A DNA stretch of 27,308 nt from IMG/VR virus record IMGVR_UViG_3300036715_002127, positions 1-27,308 of that record, one strand, 5' to 3'. Position numbers and translations under genes: made by a program. The notes below the pieces were generated by a model. The model was not told where the DNA came from. It searched no databases and saw only the letters and a program-made list of their open reading frames with translations. How positions within the stretch are numbered: position 1 is the first letter of the stretch; every line of letters starts with the position of its first letter. The stretch is from a virus. Below are positions 1-8,089 of the stretch, in pieces.

Positions 1-336
1 TTTAGGAATGCAATAATCATTTGTATGGTTTGTTTGATATATAATACTATATGGTGTTACATCTTTATCACCAAGAAGTTCTATTTCATTCTCTATATTA
101 AATAGAGATTTAACATACTTAACTTTAGTCAAACCTAAAGCTGTATCTAATGAGACAGAGTATGTATTGGCTGGGCAAGTTATAGAGAAGGTCTTAGTCA
201 TATAATTAAAATCCAAGACCTTCTCTATCTGTTCAATAGTCAATCTAAAATACTGATTAACTATATTAACCAAAGTTAAATCATGTGATAATTTCTTGCT
301 TTCAATTACGAAATCAAGAAACTCTTTATTAGTCAT
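1..336 (-). CDS. Head-tail adaptor-like virion protein (3' end outside window)
   Basis: Open minus-strand frame running off the left edge; 112 codons are visible. It starts at ATG 334-336 with an AGGAG ribosome site about 6 bases upstream and lies 12 bases after the capsid gene, so it is probably co-transcribed with it. The visible protein has a helical N-terminus (MTNKEFLDFV...) followed by a beta-rich part with a FSITCPANTYSVSL stretch. That pattern, a turn-rich beta pair after a short helical domain, is what I know from small head-tail adaptor or connector proteins encoded just after capsid genes. Position and this pattern are the only support for the role. Family assignment is an inference; the reality of the gene is secure. 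Confidence 0.6.
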   Translation of the reverse strand, partial: MTNKEFLDFVIESKKLSHDLTLVNIVNQYFRLTIEQIEKVLDFNYMTKTFSITCPANTYSVSLDTALGLTKVKYVKSLFNIENEIELLGDKDVTPYSIIYQTNHTNDYCIPK

Positions 337-348
337 AATTTCTCCTAA

Positions 349-1440
349 TTACGCACCAACAAGAATACCACCAGAAGCCTGACCTTCAGAGCTAAACCAC
401 ATCGGAGTTTCACCTCTATAAGTATTAACAGCATAAGTAGCAAATCTACCATGGTCTGATTTCTCAAGAGGTAAAACCTGTTCGGGCTTTACAATAGCCT
501 CTTTAATAGCATCCTTACCAAGGAAGATACAAACAGACTTACCAGCTAACTGTGCATTAAGAGTATTTATGAATGTTTCTATCCACATGCCATTGTCAAG
601 AACAAACTCCTGGCCATAAAAAGAACCAATATAACCAGCATAAAGTTTTTCCTTGTCCTGAAAACGAGTTACAGCATTGTAAAACACAGGGTCAACCATG
701 AGTTTATTACGTGCCTGCTGATTCATTATAATTAGATAGTTACCAAAACCATTACCAGCATAAGACGGGCAATAGTTATTACGCAGCGCAGTTGCAAAAT
801 TCAAAACATCCTGCATGGTCAAAGTTCCTATTGTATTTGTATCAATAGTACCAGTTCCATAAGTAACCTGAGTTACAGAAATAGCAGTAGTGTTATTACT
901 AAATGATTTAGTAGGTGCAAGAGATTTACCAGATATAACAGCTGTAGTTCCATTGTTAGCTACACCTACAATATCCAGATATGGAAAAGCATTTGTTACC
1001 AAATCTTTTTCAACAGAAGCAACAATAGTATTGCCAGCCTGCTCTGTAATCTCAGCCTCGACATCATAGTTAGAAAAGATTTTAGCTCTTTCTGTAAACG
1101 GGAACTGAACACCTCTTTCATCCACAGACACATCAAACTGTTTATATGTCATGCTTGCAGATGGAAGCGGGTCAAACTCATTTAATGACCCAGTCCATGT
1201 AACAGAAGTATCCCTTGTTACCTTTTTAGGTAAGATAAAATACGAAGACTGATTAGCACCAAAATCAGTAACTTTCGATACATACTTCCTAAACTGCGCC
1301 TCAGGCATAACCTTCTTCATGATACTCTTACTGATTGCAGCACGTGAAATAGGCTGACCTTCAGTAGTAAATGAAAAAAACTCCGTGTCCGTAAACGAAC
1401 TCTGTGCAGCCGAACCAACTGTATTCCAAAAAATAGCCAT
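349..1440 (-). CDS. Major capsid protein, N4-gp56 family
   Basis: Builds the icosahedral shell. The 363-residue protein matches in length and pattern the N4-gp56 family of HK97-fold major capsid proteins: an N-terminal arm, a middle part rich in Thr/Gly/Asn, a NYLIIMNQQARNKL helix-strand region near residue 235, and the family-like C-terminal block with LGKDAIKEAIVKPEQV followed by DHGRFATYAVNTYRGE. The start ATG has a canonical AGGAGG 8 bases upstream. Unlike its neighbours it has its own consensus promoter (1498-1526) and a leader hairpin (1458-1478), fitting the need for the most abundant virion protein. The gene before it (probable scaffold) and after it (adaptor) support the role. No truncation or frameshift is visible. 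Confidence 0.93.
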   Translation of the reverse strand: MAIFWNTVGSAAQSSFTDTEFFSFTTEGQPISRAAISKSIMKKVMPEAQFRKYVSKVTDFGANQSSYFILPKKVTRDTSVTWTGSLNEFDPLPSASMTYKQFDVSVDERGVQFPFTERAKIFSNYDVEAEITEQAGNTIVASVEKDLVTNAFPYLDIVGVANNGTTAVISGKSLAPTKSFSNNTTAISVTQVTYGTGTIDTNTIGTLTMQDVLNFATALRNNYCPSYAGNGFGNYLIIMNQQARNKLMVDPVFYNAVTRFQDKEKLYAGYIGSFYGQEFVLDNGMWIETFINTLNAQLAGKSVCIFLGKDAIKEAIVKPEQVLPLEKSDHGRFATYAVNTYRGETPMWFSSEGQASGGILVGA

Positions 1441-1457
1441 AATGTTTCCTCCTGATA

Positions 1458-1478
1458 TACGGCAATTTAATTGCCGTA
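1458..1478 (-). promoter_or_regulatory. Leader hairpin upstream of the capsid gene
   Basis: Perfect inverted repeat with 9-base arms (TACGGCAAT / ATTGCCGTA) and a 3-base loop, lying between the capsid promoter and the AGGAGG site. It is not followed by a T run on the minus strand, so it is not a terminator in the direction of transcription. A 5' stem of this kind may protect the capsid mRNA from degradation or be an RNase III processing site; that role is inferred. Confidence 0.6.
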
Positions 1479-1497
1479 AAAATTTTTACTTAATTTT

Positions 1498-1526
1498 CTT
1501 ATAACATATTTTTTACTTTTTGTCAA
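1498..1526 (-). promoter_or_regulatory. Sigma-70-type promoter for the capsid gene
   Basis: On the minus strand TTGACA (1521-1526) is separated by exactly 17 bases from TATAAG (1498-1503), followed by an AT-rich start region. The -35 box overlaps the TGA stop of the preceding gene. One mismatch in twelve to the vegetative consensus at ideal spacing makes this one of the best promoters in the window. Confidence 0.8.
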
Positions 1527-2128
1527 GTAATTTCTGCAACCTTATCTAACATTGCTTTACCTTTTGCTAAACTTCTGACTTTACCATCTATCTCTAAACC
1601 ATCCCTAAACTCTAATGACGCTTCTTTAGTGGTAGATTCAAGAAGCATTTTTTTATAGTCATTATAAAAATCCTTAAGTTTATAATTAACATTATTATCT
1701 TCTTCTTTTTTGTTAACAGCCTTAAAATCAAACACTTGACTATGTAAACTCTTTAGTTCAGACATAACTGCATTTTTGGCTTCTTCAAGATAATCTACAT
1801 AATCATCTTTAACTGGATTACCTTTCTGTATATCCTCAATAAGTTTAGCATGAGCTTTCTGTTCACATATAGGATATATTTTTGTTATATAAGGCAACGA
1901 AGCGTTCAAAGCAATAAATCTACCTGTCCCAAGTTCCTTATACATTTTTAACTTTTGAACAGCTTCATTCTGATTAAACGTATTCTGTTGTGTGGTACTA
2001 TTATCAACTTGGTTAGTCTGTTGTATATCATTTGGTTTTGTTTCTTCTGTAACTTTCTGTTGAGTATCATTAGATTTATTTCCAGAAACTAAATTCTGAA
2101 GTTGTTTAATCATTTCATTTGTATCCAT
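1523..2128 (-). CDS. Probable scaffolding protein
   Basis: A 201-residue hydrophilic protein lying between large terminase and capsid. Residues 1-60 are low-complexity and rich in Gln, Asn and Thr; the rest is predicted by eye to be helical and Lys/Glu rich, with no cysteine cluster and a basic C-terminal region (RSLAKGKAMLDKV). Size, position immediately before the capsid gene and a charged helical C-terminus are typical of phage scaffolding proteins, whose C-termini bind the capsid. No sequence motif proves it. The start ATG has GAGGAG 8 bases upstream. Its stop codon is part of the -35 box of the capsid promoter. Confidence 0.6.
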   Translation of the reverse strand: MDTNEMIKQLQNLVSGNKSNDTQQKVTEETKPNDIQQTNQVDNSTTQQNTFNQNEAVQKLKMYKELGTGRFIALNASLPYITKIYPICEQKAHAKLIEDIQKGNPVKDDYVDYLEEAKNAVMSELKSLHSQVFDFKAVNKKEEDNNVNYKLKDFYNDYKKMLLESTTKEASLEFRDGLEIDGKVRSLAKGKAMLDKVAEIT

Positions 2129-2140
2129 TTCTTAATCTCC

Positions 2141-3586
2141 TCAATAATTTGGTTTTATTATTGTAAGTTTATTTGTTTTTTGTTTTGACAAAACACCATT
2201 CAAACCATATCTAAAAGCATCATGTATGTGTTCATAATAATTATCTTTAATCGGCCTCCCATTCTTATCAAACTTAAACTCACCTAACATACCTGATAAA
2301 GTTAAAACACATTCCTGAGAAACTTTCAAAGCTGGTTGATTTTGAATTTGGTTAACTAACTTCTCTCTGACCGTAAATATAGAATCACCTACTCCTATCT
2401 TTTGAGAGTGTATAGTTATACCATACTGTTGTTGTATCTTATGTATTATACTTAAACCATCACCTTGCTCCCTATAAGAACCAGCTACATCACCATAAAT
2501 AACCACCTCCTGAATATCTATCTTAAACTTCTCTCTTAATCTCTTTCTTATTATACCAACAAAATCTATAGAAGAAATATCATCCCCAAGTAACTCATCT
2601 ATAGCAGTAATCCTACCCCATTCATCTTCATAAAATAAAATATACGCTGGATGTCTAACGCCAAAATCTAAACCAACATATAACCTGCCATAATAGTGTA
2701 TATCATACAAAGATATTTGATTCTTTAATATATTATTCTCCGAAAAATAAGAAGAATAAATACCATCACCTACATTAGGTGAACCCCAATAACCGTCTAA
2801 CATTACACGTTTATAAGCATAAGGTCTATACTCAAGCTCTACATACCAAGAATGTGGTAAATGAAACCGCTTAACAAAATAAAACCCATCTTGCTGCCCT
2901 ATAATTTCATATCTTATGTTATCTTTCACATAATACAGTTTATCTTTGTATTTATACTCAACTAAATTTTCTAATGTTTTAATTGGTATCTTTATGATTA
3001 AATAATTATCATAAGAACTACTCCTTATAACAATAGAATTTGGAATTGGGTTTTCTACAAAATTCTTGTAAACCCAATGAACTTCAGGCACTGGATTCAA
3101 AGATAGAAACCCTTTATTAAACTTATGCGGAAACCTCAAACGTTCTGATACTTCCTTAAAAGCTTCTTGAGATATTCTGTCCACCTCATCAATGAACACA
3201 ATGTTAAACTCATACGACAACACAGACCTATACTGGTCACCTTTATCAGACAATGACAAATAGTATAACTCTGTATTATTCTGTGTGTTCAAAAATTTCT
3301 GTAACTTTGCATTCTGTTCAATTAAATCTTCAGGAATGTTAAGTTTTAATCTTAATCTATTAAACTCTGATATAATTGTATTCTCAAGGTCTCTCAAAGA
3401 TTCACGAGCTATTAAAATTCTCGACCCAGCAAAATCTTCACTGAAAAATAAATGAGCTAATAAAAAAGTTATTAAAGCTGTTTTAGCTGAACCTTTACCA
3501 CCAACAGCAACAACCCATCTATAATCATTATTAAGAAATGAATCCCACATTTCTTTTTGTTTAGCTGTTAAAACTATATCAGCCAT
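2141..3586 (-). CDS. terL: Terminase large subunit
   Basis: DNA-packaging motor: an ATPase that translocates DNA and a nuclease that cuts concatemers. In the 481-residue protein the Walker A loop is GGKGSAKT (29-36) and the Walker B strand IVFIDE (acidic pair at 133-134). The C-terminal RNase H-fold nuclease shows the expected three acidic sites: D307 in YVGLDFG, D366 in IYGDVAG and D456 in HIHDAFRYG. I chose ATG 3584-3586; an upstream in-frame TTG at 3622 would overlap the preceding gene, and the internal ATG has a G-rich ribosome site (AAAGGCGGGG). The gene sits after the lysis cassette and before scaffold and capsid, far from the portal in this transcript order. Confidence 0.93.
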   Translation of the reverse strand: MADIVLTAKQKEMWDSFLNNDYRWVVAVGGKGSAKTALITFLLAHLFFSEDFAGSRILIARESLRDLENTIISEFNRLRLKLNIPEDLIEQNAKLQKFLNTQNNTELYYLSLSDKGDQYRSVLSYEFNIVFIDEVDRISQEAFKEVSERLRFPHKFNKGFLSLNPVPEVHWVYKNFVENPIPNSIVIRSSSYDNYLIIKIPIKTLENLVEYKYKDKLYYVKDNIRYEIIGQQDGFYFVKRFHLPHSWYVELEYRPYAYKRVMLDGYWGSPNVGDGIYSSYFSENNILKNQISLYDIHYYGRLYVGLDFGVRHPAYILFYEDEWGRITAIDELLGDDISSIDFVGIIRKRLREKFKIDIQEVVIYGDVAGSYREQGDGLSIIHKIQQQYGITIHSQKIGVGDSIFTVREKLVNQIQNQPALKVSQECVLTLSGMLGEFKFDKNGRPIKDNYYEHIHDAFRYGLNGVLSKQKTNKLTIIKPNY

Positions 3587-3600
3587 TAGATACCCCGCCT

Positions 3601-3804
3601 TTAATATGTTTGACTTAAACAACCATAGTCTTCTGTTTTATCTAAAGGCATGTAATAATAACAAATACCTCTATAAGGAGAAGCTCTAAACAATAATTCT
3701 GCAGGAACTTTTTCTTTATCATAATTAATTATATTTCTAAAACATCTATCTTTCCATTCACAACTATAATTTTCACATATATGATACTGACAAGTATATT
3801 CCAT
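3601..3804 (-). CDS. Small cysteine-rich protein of unknown function
   Basis: A 67-residue protein starting MEYTCQYHICENYSC. Six cysteines remain after the chosen start, four of them in a regular N-terminal series (C-x4-C-x4-C-x5-C), so a small metal-binding fold is possible. I chose the internal ATG at 3802-3804 because GGGGGTG lies directly upstream; an earlier ATG at 3816 has no ribosome site. It lies between the holin-like gene and large terminase, 14 bases before the terminase start. A small zinc-ribbon protein next to terminase could be an HNH or packaging accessory, but no HNH residues are seen. Function unknown. Confidence 0.6.
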   Translation of the reverse strand: MEYTCQYHICENYSCEWKDRCFRNIINYDKEKVPAELLFRASPYRGICYYYMPLDKTEDYGCLSQTY

Positions 3805-3821
3805 GCACACCCCCATAATAG

Positions 3822-3853
3822 AAACCCTGCTTATCTTTGTATAAACAGGGTTT
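3822..3853 (-). terminator. Hairpin between lysis cassette and small Cys-rich gene
   Basis: Inverted repeat AAACCCTG (3822-3829) / CAGGGTTT (3846-3853), extended inside by TTAT/ATAA around a 6-base loop. No T run follows on either strand, so efficient intrinsic termination is doubtful; it may instead be a processing or pausing site within the late transcript. It ends just before the holin-like stop codon region and precedes the GGGGGTG site of the next gene. Confidence 0.5.
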
Positions 3854-3856
3854 GCA

Positions 3857-4132
3857 TTATTTCTCTCCAGTCAAAGCCTGCTGGTCTGCCTGCATCTTAA
3901 TAACAGATACCGCAATCTCAATAACAAGATTAAGCGCCCAGTTAGCCCACTTCCAACCAGCTTCTTTTACACCCGCAATAATTACTGCCCTTTTCTCTTC
4001 ACCACTCATATTAGGATTGTCATTAATAGATTTAACAGCTTCAGATACACTATTCCACGCATCAGGTGATGTAATCCATTTCGCTAAACCTATTAAAGCA
4101 CTTTTTTGAATCGAACTTACAACAGCATTCAT
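3857..4132 (-). CDS. Small amphipathic/membrane protein of the lysis region, holin-like
   Basis: A 91-residue protein. Residues 1-60 are soluble and helical, with a SGEEKRAVIIAGVKEAG stretch; residues about 64-82 (WANWALNLVIEIAVSVI) form a hydrophobic or amphipathic segment. Its ATG overlaps the stop of the preceding two-helix membrane gene in an ATGA arrangement, so the two are translationally coupled. This is typical for holin/antiholin or holin/accessory pairs, and an endolysin gene lies just before them. The assignment as a second holin component is from context; the sequence itself is not diagnostic. Confidence 0.6.
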   Translation of the reverse strand: MNAVVSSIQKSALIGLAKWITSPDAWNSVSEAVKSINDNPNMSGEEKRAVIIAGVKEAGWKWANWALNLVIEIAVSVIKMQADQQALTGEK

Positions 4133-4380
4133 GATGCACCTCCTATGTTCAATCCAACTTGTTTACTTGTTGCTATCGTCAAAAATATATTAACTACAGC
4201 AACTATACCACCTGCCAATAGATTAACCATATCTTTATCAATAGGTAACTGATAACTCTGAACTATAATAAACAAAATACCAGCTATTACATTGATAGCA
4301 TTCTGAACATTTTTCCAAGCAGCAGCATTAGATAATTCATAGCCCTTATGTAATACTTGCCACCAATCTAAAAATCCCAT
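4129..4380 (-). CDS. Putative holin with two transmembrane helices
   Basis: An 83-residue protein with two clear membrane segments, about residues 27-43 (NAINVIAGILFIIVQSY) and about 53-70 (LLAGGIVAVVNIFLTIA), joined by a short charged loop (PIDKD). Size, topology and direct adjacency to the transglycosylase gene fit a class II-type holin that forms holes in the cytoplasmic membrane and releases the endolysin. It starts one base after the endolysin stop region and its ribosome site (GGAGG) lies inside the end of the endolysin gene, so expression is coupled. Confidence 0.7.
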   Translation of the reverse strand: MGFLDWWQVLHKGYELSNAAAWKNVQNAINVIAGILFIIVQSYQLPIDKDMVNLLAGGIVAVVNIFLTIATSKQVGLNIGGAS

Positions 4381-4381
4381 A

Positions 4382-4873
4382 CTATTTACCTCCGTTATAT
4401 TGTTTCATAGCCAATAAAACGTTATCTATATAACCCTGATTGACAAAAGTCCAATCATCTTTAACTAAAGGCTTACCTCCATTATATGCTGAAATTACAC
4501 CTTTAATACCATACTTACTATAATAATTTTTCCATAACATTGCTAAATACCGACACCCTACATCAATGTTAACTTCAGGATTAAATAAAGAAGAAAGCCT
4601 TTGATTGAACCCTATACTCCTTGCAGTTGAACCTAATATCTGCATCAACCCTATAGAGGAAGATAACAAAACTAAAGTAGTATCAATAGTCTCGGGTGAA
4701 ACAACTTTGAATGAGTCAGGTTTCTGTATGTATTTTTCATATAAACTCTTCTCAAATCTAAAAGATGTTTCAACCCAAGAACTTTCAACATCTACTATAG
4801 CTTTAACTAAAGCACTATCTACGCCATATTGTTTAGCTTTATCATCTATTATAGCCAAGTATTTATCACGCAT
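4382..4873 (-). CDS. Endolysin, lytic transglycosylase (SLT/goose-lysozyme type)
   Basis: A 163-residue single-domain enzyme that cleaves the glycan chain of peptidoglycan for lysis. The lysozyme-like fold signature is complete: catalytic Glu30 in VDVESSW, the GLMQI motif (75-79), and AYNGG (129-133) near the C-terminus. There is no signal peptide or separate wall-binding domain, so release would need a holin, which is encoded just downstream. The approximately 30-residue insert between Glu30 and GLMQI is a little longer than in the shortest SLT domains. The start has GAGGTGA upstream. Because it sits with the holin rather than the tail genes, endolysin is more likely than a virion-associated ejection enzyme, though the latter cannot be ruled out. 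Confidence 0.88.
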   Translation of the reverse strand: MRDKYLAIIDDKAKQYGVDSALVKAIVDVESSWVETSFRFEKSLYEKYIQKPDSFKVVSPETIDTTLVLLSSSIGLMQILGSTARSIGFNQRLSSLFNPEVNIDVGCRYLAMLWKNYYSKYGIKGVISAYNGGKPLVKDDWTFVNQGYIDNVLLAMKQYNGGK

Positions 4874-4879
4874 AATTAG

Positions 4880-5293
4880 TCACCTCACAATAAATTTCAT
4901 TAAAGGAACATCTTTAGGATAAATAAATTTCCTACCATTAGCTGAAAATGATATAAAGTTCTTGTCGTCTGCAACAACACAAGTCAAAGTAGAATCATTA
5001 TCATTATAAAAACATCTAACACCATTAACCAAAATTGTTGAATTATCACAATCAAAATTCAAATTGTAGATATGATAATTATCTTTATCTGGAGTAGTAA
5101 ACAAAGTAGTATAACACTGTTCAATACTATCACTACATTTAATTGACGATGTTTCATAATATACACCATTGACATTGCCAATCAGTTCTCGCCCATCTAA
5201 AGAACAATAACTGGTAATAGAATCAGCATTAAGATTACTAACGACCATAGCAACTAAAACCAACAAAATAATAAAACTAAACACCTTTTTCAT
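4880..5293 (-). CDS. Exported protein of the lysis region, unknown function
   Basis: A 137-residue protein with a classic signal peptide: MKK basic start, hydrophobic core (FSFIILLVLVAMVV, residues 5-18) and a likely signal peptidase I site after NLNA. There is no lipobox cysteine. The mature part is rich in Asn, Asp and Cys (seven cysteines, suggesting disulfides) and in beta-strand-like repeats. It lies between the small pre-lysis gene, which it overlaps by 17 bases, and the endolysin. A spanin or an exported immunity/superinfection-exclusion protein are possible by position, but it lacks the coiled coil of an i-spanin. Function unknown. Confidence 0.65.
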   Translation of the reverse strand: MKKVFSFIILLVLVAMVVSNLNADSITSYCSLDGRELIGNVNGVYYETSSIKCSDSIEQCYTTLFTTPDKDNYHIYNLNFDCDNSTILVNGVRCFYNDNDSTLTCVVADDKNFISFSANGRKFIYPKDVPLMKFIVR

Positions 5294-5516
5294 GTTTTAA
5301 CACCTCCTGGATGGATTCACCTTCATCCCATTCTACAGACTCTTCACAGTGGCCTGTATCAATAAAATTCAGGATTTTACATAAAACAAATCCCCACCAT
5401 TTTCCTTCTAATTTTGCTTTGAAAGCCCTCGATGAAATAGTCTCATCAGGGTCTCCATCTAAAATGGCGTTAACGAATTGGTCAAGACCTATTAAAACTT
5501 TCTTAACCCAAGTCAT
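5277..5516 (-). CDS. Small phage protein with GDPDETISSRA motif
   Basis: A 79-residue protein. It carries the block DGDPDETISSRAFKAKLEG followed by a Trp-rich helix and a LCKILNFIDTGHCEESVE end. I recognise this combination as a small protein found in many tailed-phage genomes near lysis genes; its biochemical role is not known to me. Start chosen at ATG 5514-5516 with TAGGTG 7 bases upstream; a GTG three codons earlier is the alternative. The 3' end overlaps the signal peptide of the exported protein gene, so the two are coupled. Confidence 0.65.
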   Translation of the reverse strand: MTWVKKVLIGLDQFVNAILDGDPDETISSRAFKAKLEGKWWGFVLCKILNFIDTGHCEESVEWDEGESIQEVLKHEKGV

Positions 5517-5525
5517 AATAAACAC

Positions 5526-6005
5526 CTACTGAACAAAAAACTGGTTCCTTTTTTGTGTAAACCACTGCGCCAATGGCATCAAATCTGGAGGTGTCAAAGG
5601 AACTTTAGTCCCATTAGCACAATGCAAAACTGTATTTGTTACACCTAAATCAAACGCAGTCTTTATCTGCATCAACCCAACAGCATCATCCGAAGTTAAA
5701 GAAATGGTATAATTAACACCATTCAAATTATAAACAGCACCTTGTTTTTTAAGCCTCTCGATTAGATATTCAGCTGAAATATCTTCATATTCAAATGTAG
5801 TTAAATCCAAAATAGAACCCATTAAACCAGCAAAAGGACTAAATTCATTGTCTGGCTTTTTAGTTTTATCCATTAAAGTATTTAGTGTTTCTGTTGATAC
5901 TTTAATAACATGATAATTTTCAGGGTACCTTTCACAAATCATATCCGACAAAACATCATCATGCAACGCAAAAACAGAATTATCTTCTTTTAAAACAAGT
6001 AACAT
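5526..6005 (-). CDS. Probable tail-fibre assembly chaperone, DUF4376-like
   Basis: A 159-residue soluble protein. The C-terminal 65 residues contain a pattern I associate with the DUF4376 domain: a short beta strand (VNYTISLTSDDA), a helix with LMQIKTAFDLGV, a beta hairpin, and a final helix with LTPPDLMPLAQWFTQKRNQFF. Such domains occur in tail-fibre assembly proteins encoded directly after the fibre gene, and here the beta-helix-like spike gene lies just upstream with one small gene between. The start has GGAGG upstream and the stop abuts the next gene. The role is inferred from domain and position. Confidence 0.6.
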   Translation of the reverse strand: MLLVLKEDNSVFALHDDVLSDMICERYPENYHVIKVSTETLNTLMDKTKKPDNEFSPFAGLMGSILDLTTFEYEDISAEYLIERLKKQGAVYNLNGVNYTISLTSDDAVGLMQIKTAFDLGVTNTVLHCANGTKVPLTPPDLMPLAQWFTQKRNQFFVQ

Positions 6006-6015
6006 AAAAACCTCC

Positions 6016-6198
6016 TTATTTATGTTTTATACTTCTAAAAGTTTTAGCTAAAGCAGCCCTTTTGCGTGTTGTTGCATCAGGACTCTTTAACCCTTTCTGA
6101 ATACACTCATCTGTAACCTTGCCACCACAATACTCTGTAAAAGCACCTTTCTTAAGTTTAGGTGCTAACTTACTTAACCACTTTTTATCTTTTACCAT
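6016..6198 (-). CDS. Small basic phage protein (KWLSKLAPKLKKGAF type)
   Basis: A 60-residue very basic protein starting MVKDKKWLSK and ending ATTRKRAALAKTFRSIKHK. I recognise the architecture, a Trp-Lys start, a KKGAF/GK segment and a TRKRA-LAKTFR end, as a small family widespread in phages of several groups; DNA binding or capsid association has been suggested only by its charge. I placed the start at ATG 6196-6198, which has AAAGGAGG just upstream; an in-frame start at 6225 would overlap the spike gene. Function unknown. Confidence 0.65.
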   Translation of the reverse strand: MVKDKKWLSKLAPKLKKGAFTEYCGGKVTDECIQKGLKSPDATTRKRAALAKTFRSIKHK

Positions 6199-6211
6199 TT
6201 TAATACCTCCT

Positions 6212-7669
6212 TTAATAAGTTGCAATATAAGAATTATTATTACCCCATGAATTTACAGTAGGGCTTATTGTTCCATATGTAGATGATGAAGGGATAACAA
6301 CTCTGGATTGATACATAGCAATAATATCAGTATAAGTATTATTTTTAGCAACAACATTAGTAAAATATGAATTACAGAAATCACCTTCAAAACCATTAGA
6401 ATTATTAGCACAAGATATTAGTGATATGTCTGAACAAGAATTAGCAATACTATAAAAACCTAAACCAAAATTACCGTTTGTTATTAAATAATAACCATTA
6501 CCTTCTATATAGTTATTACCCCACCTACATGTAACACTATGAGATGTTGCACAACCACAACACATCAAAAACCCATTTAAATTTATGTTGGATGTTCCAT
6601 ATGACATTACTAAATTAGAACCAAAATTAACTATACCAACTTGTCTTATATTAACATTAGAACAATTATAAATCTGTAAACCTATACCATTACTATTATC
6701 TGTAACTATTGCTACATTATTTAATGACACTTCACGTAGATTATACAAATTTATACCCACGGCACCAGATGTTGTTTGTTTTAAAACTGTATTAAACTTA
6801 TAAAAATTGCCACTTGTTAAAGTAAATGTAGGAACAGAAGAAAACCTTGCTGTATTCTTAACCGTAACTGTATTGCCTGATACCGCAGTAACTTTCCAAC
6901 AACCAGCTACCCAATACCAACTTCCTGTACCATTTACATTACCATCTATACCAACATAATCACCAACATTTATACCAGTTGCATTAGATAAAGTTATAGG
7001 AACAGACCAATTACCTGCTGAACCTGATACACTTCCAGAACTCGATATAGGATAATACGTAGGTGCAACACCATTTAAAACTATAGTATTACCACCTAAT
7101 TGAGGTAATGTAAGCGGTGCTGTTAAATTAAATACTCCTGATGGTAAATTTATTGTAAGTGTAGTTCCAGAAGGTAAAGCAATATAATTATATTCATTTA
7201 AAACATTTTTTAATTCACTTTCTGTAGCTGTTGAAATAGTTTTAGTAACATTACTATCAACTAAACATATATCATGTAATGTAGTTAAATTTTCAAAATT
7301 TAATTTACATCCTGATACCTGTGATTTAGAATTAGTTGCAGAAACTCTAAATGAAGAATTAGAAGAATCATAAGAATCAACAGATATATCACTTAATAAA
7401 TTAGTTGTAAGTGGTTTAACTAAATTTATTTTACCACCAGTTACAGTGTCTCTTCCACCTGTAAATGTAGGAATTGTATCAACTCTTGCTAATTGTGTTG
7501 AGTCTATACCATCAATTTTATCACTATCATTAGCTTTAGCTGTAGTTGGGTCATTATTAACAAAACACTGCCCAAGAATAGTAAAATTATTATTAGCATT
7601 ATTTAAATCAACTGGTATTGTATCAGGGTCAGTTGCCGAAGGCCTAAAAGGTGTTGGATTGTAAGCCAT
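6212..7669 (-). CDS. Tail spike or fibre, beta-helix-like
   Basis: A 485-residue protein. Residues 1-110 contain a particle-attachment-like region (MAYNPTPFRPSATDPDTIPVD then a short AKANDSDKIDGIDSTQLARVD stretch like collar/pyocin-type linkers). From about residue 150 onwards the sequence is a long series of short strands with Asn, Ser and Gly turns and regular hydrophobic positions (for example NLREVSLNNVAIVTDNSNG), typical of a right-handed parallel beta-helix as in spikes that bind or degrade surface sugars. No catalytic pair can be assigned by eye. It is followed by a probable assembly chaperone. Receptor binding is the likely role. Confidence 0.8.
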   Translation of the reverse strand: MAYNPTPFRPSATDPDTIPVDLNNANNNFTILGQCFVNNDPTTAKANDSDKIDGIDSTQLARVDTIPTFTGGRDTVTGGKINLVKPLTTNLLSDISVDSYDSSNSSFRVSATNSKSQVSGCKLNFENLTTLHDICLVDSNVTKTISTATESELKNVLNEYNYIALPSGTTLTINLPSGVFNLTAPLTLPQLGGNTIVLNGVAPTYYPISSSGSVSGSAGNWSVPITLSNATGINVGDYVGIDGNVNGTGSWYWVAGCWKVTAVSGNTVTVKNTARFSSVPTFTLTSGNFYKFNTVLKQTTSGAVGINLYNLREVSLNNVAIVTDNSNGIGLQIYNCSNVNIRQVGIVNFGSNLVMSYGTSNINLNGFLMCCGCATSHSVTCRWGNNYIEGNGYYLITNGNFGLGFYSIANSCSDISLISCANNSNGFEGDFCNSYFTNVVAKNNTYTDIIAMYQSRVVIPSSSTYGTISPTVNSWGNNNSYIATY

Positions 7670-7700
7670 TTATAACATCCTCCTTATTAAATAAAAATAT

Positions 7701-7719
7701 AAATCAATTAAACTGATTT
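7701..7719 (-). terminator. Weak AT-rich hairpin after the tail gene
   Basis: AAATCA (7701-7706) and TGATTT (7714-7719) form a 6-base-pair AT-rich stem overlapping the stop codon of the gene before the spike; on the minus strand it is followed by ATATTTTTATTT. This could be a weak terminator that lowers spike expression, but the stem is poor. Confidence 0.25.
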
Positions 7720-8088
7720 ATTAAAATAAATTTTATGACTATTAATAGGGATAATAATTTGGTCATTTGTATAACAATATCTATTAGCTCCTATCGTATA
7801 TGTACCAAGTAAACTATTTCCTGTTAATGTCCCAAATAAACCAACTTGAGTTATAGGATAAGTAGATGAAGTAGCCCAATCAGTTGTAGCAACAGGAAAT
7901 GAAATAATAATGTTATTTTGAACATATATATAATTACTATCTTCTGTTACACTTAAAGAATTACATTGAACTCTACTATATCCACCTCCACTTACTTCAA
8001 CACCATTACTTAATATCAAACCAATATATATATTTTGTAATGTTGGTCTCAAAAATTCGCCAAAAGAAGAATACCATGTATTAGCCAT
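7708..8088 (-). CDS. Small tail-associated virion protein
   Basis: A 126-residue beta-rich protein starting MANTWYSSFGEFLRPTLQNI. The pattern, a LRPTLQNIYIGLILSNGVE beginning, a GGGYSRV turn, and a later PITQVGLFG stretch, resembles short tail or baseplate proteins that present or anchor fibres and are encoded beside fibre genes. Start chosen at ATG 8086-8088 with GGAGGG upstream; the longer frame from 8127 would read through that ribosome site. The preceding small gene ends at 8090, so coupling is likely. Exact role unknown. Confidence 0.65.
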   Translation of the reverse strand: MANTWYSSFGEFLRPTLQNIYIGLILSNGVEVSGGGYSRVQCNSLSVTEDSNYIYVQNNIIISFPVATTDWATSSTYPITQVGLFGTLTGNSLLGTYTIGANRYCYTNDQIIIPINSHKIYFNKSV

Positions 8089-8089
8089 A

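Noticed and set aside
3587-3622. Extended N-terminus of large terminase from a TTG start
   Set aside because: It would overlap the preceding gene and lacks a ribosome site; the internal ATG has one.
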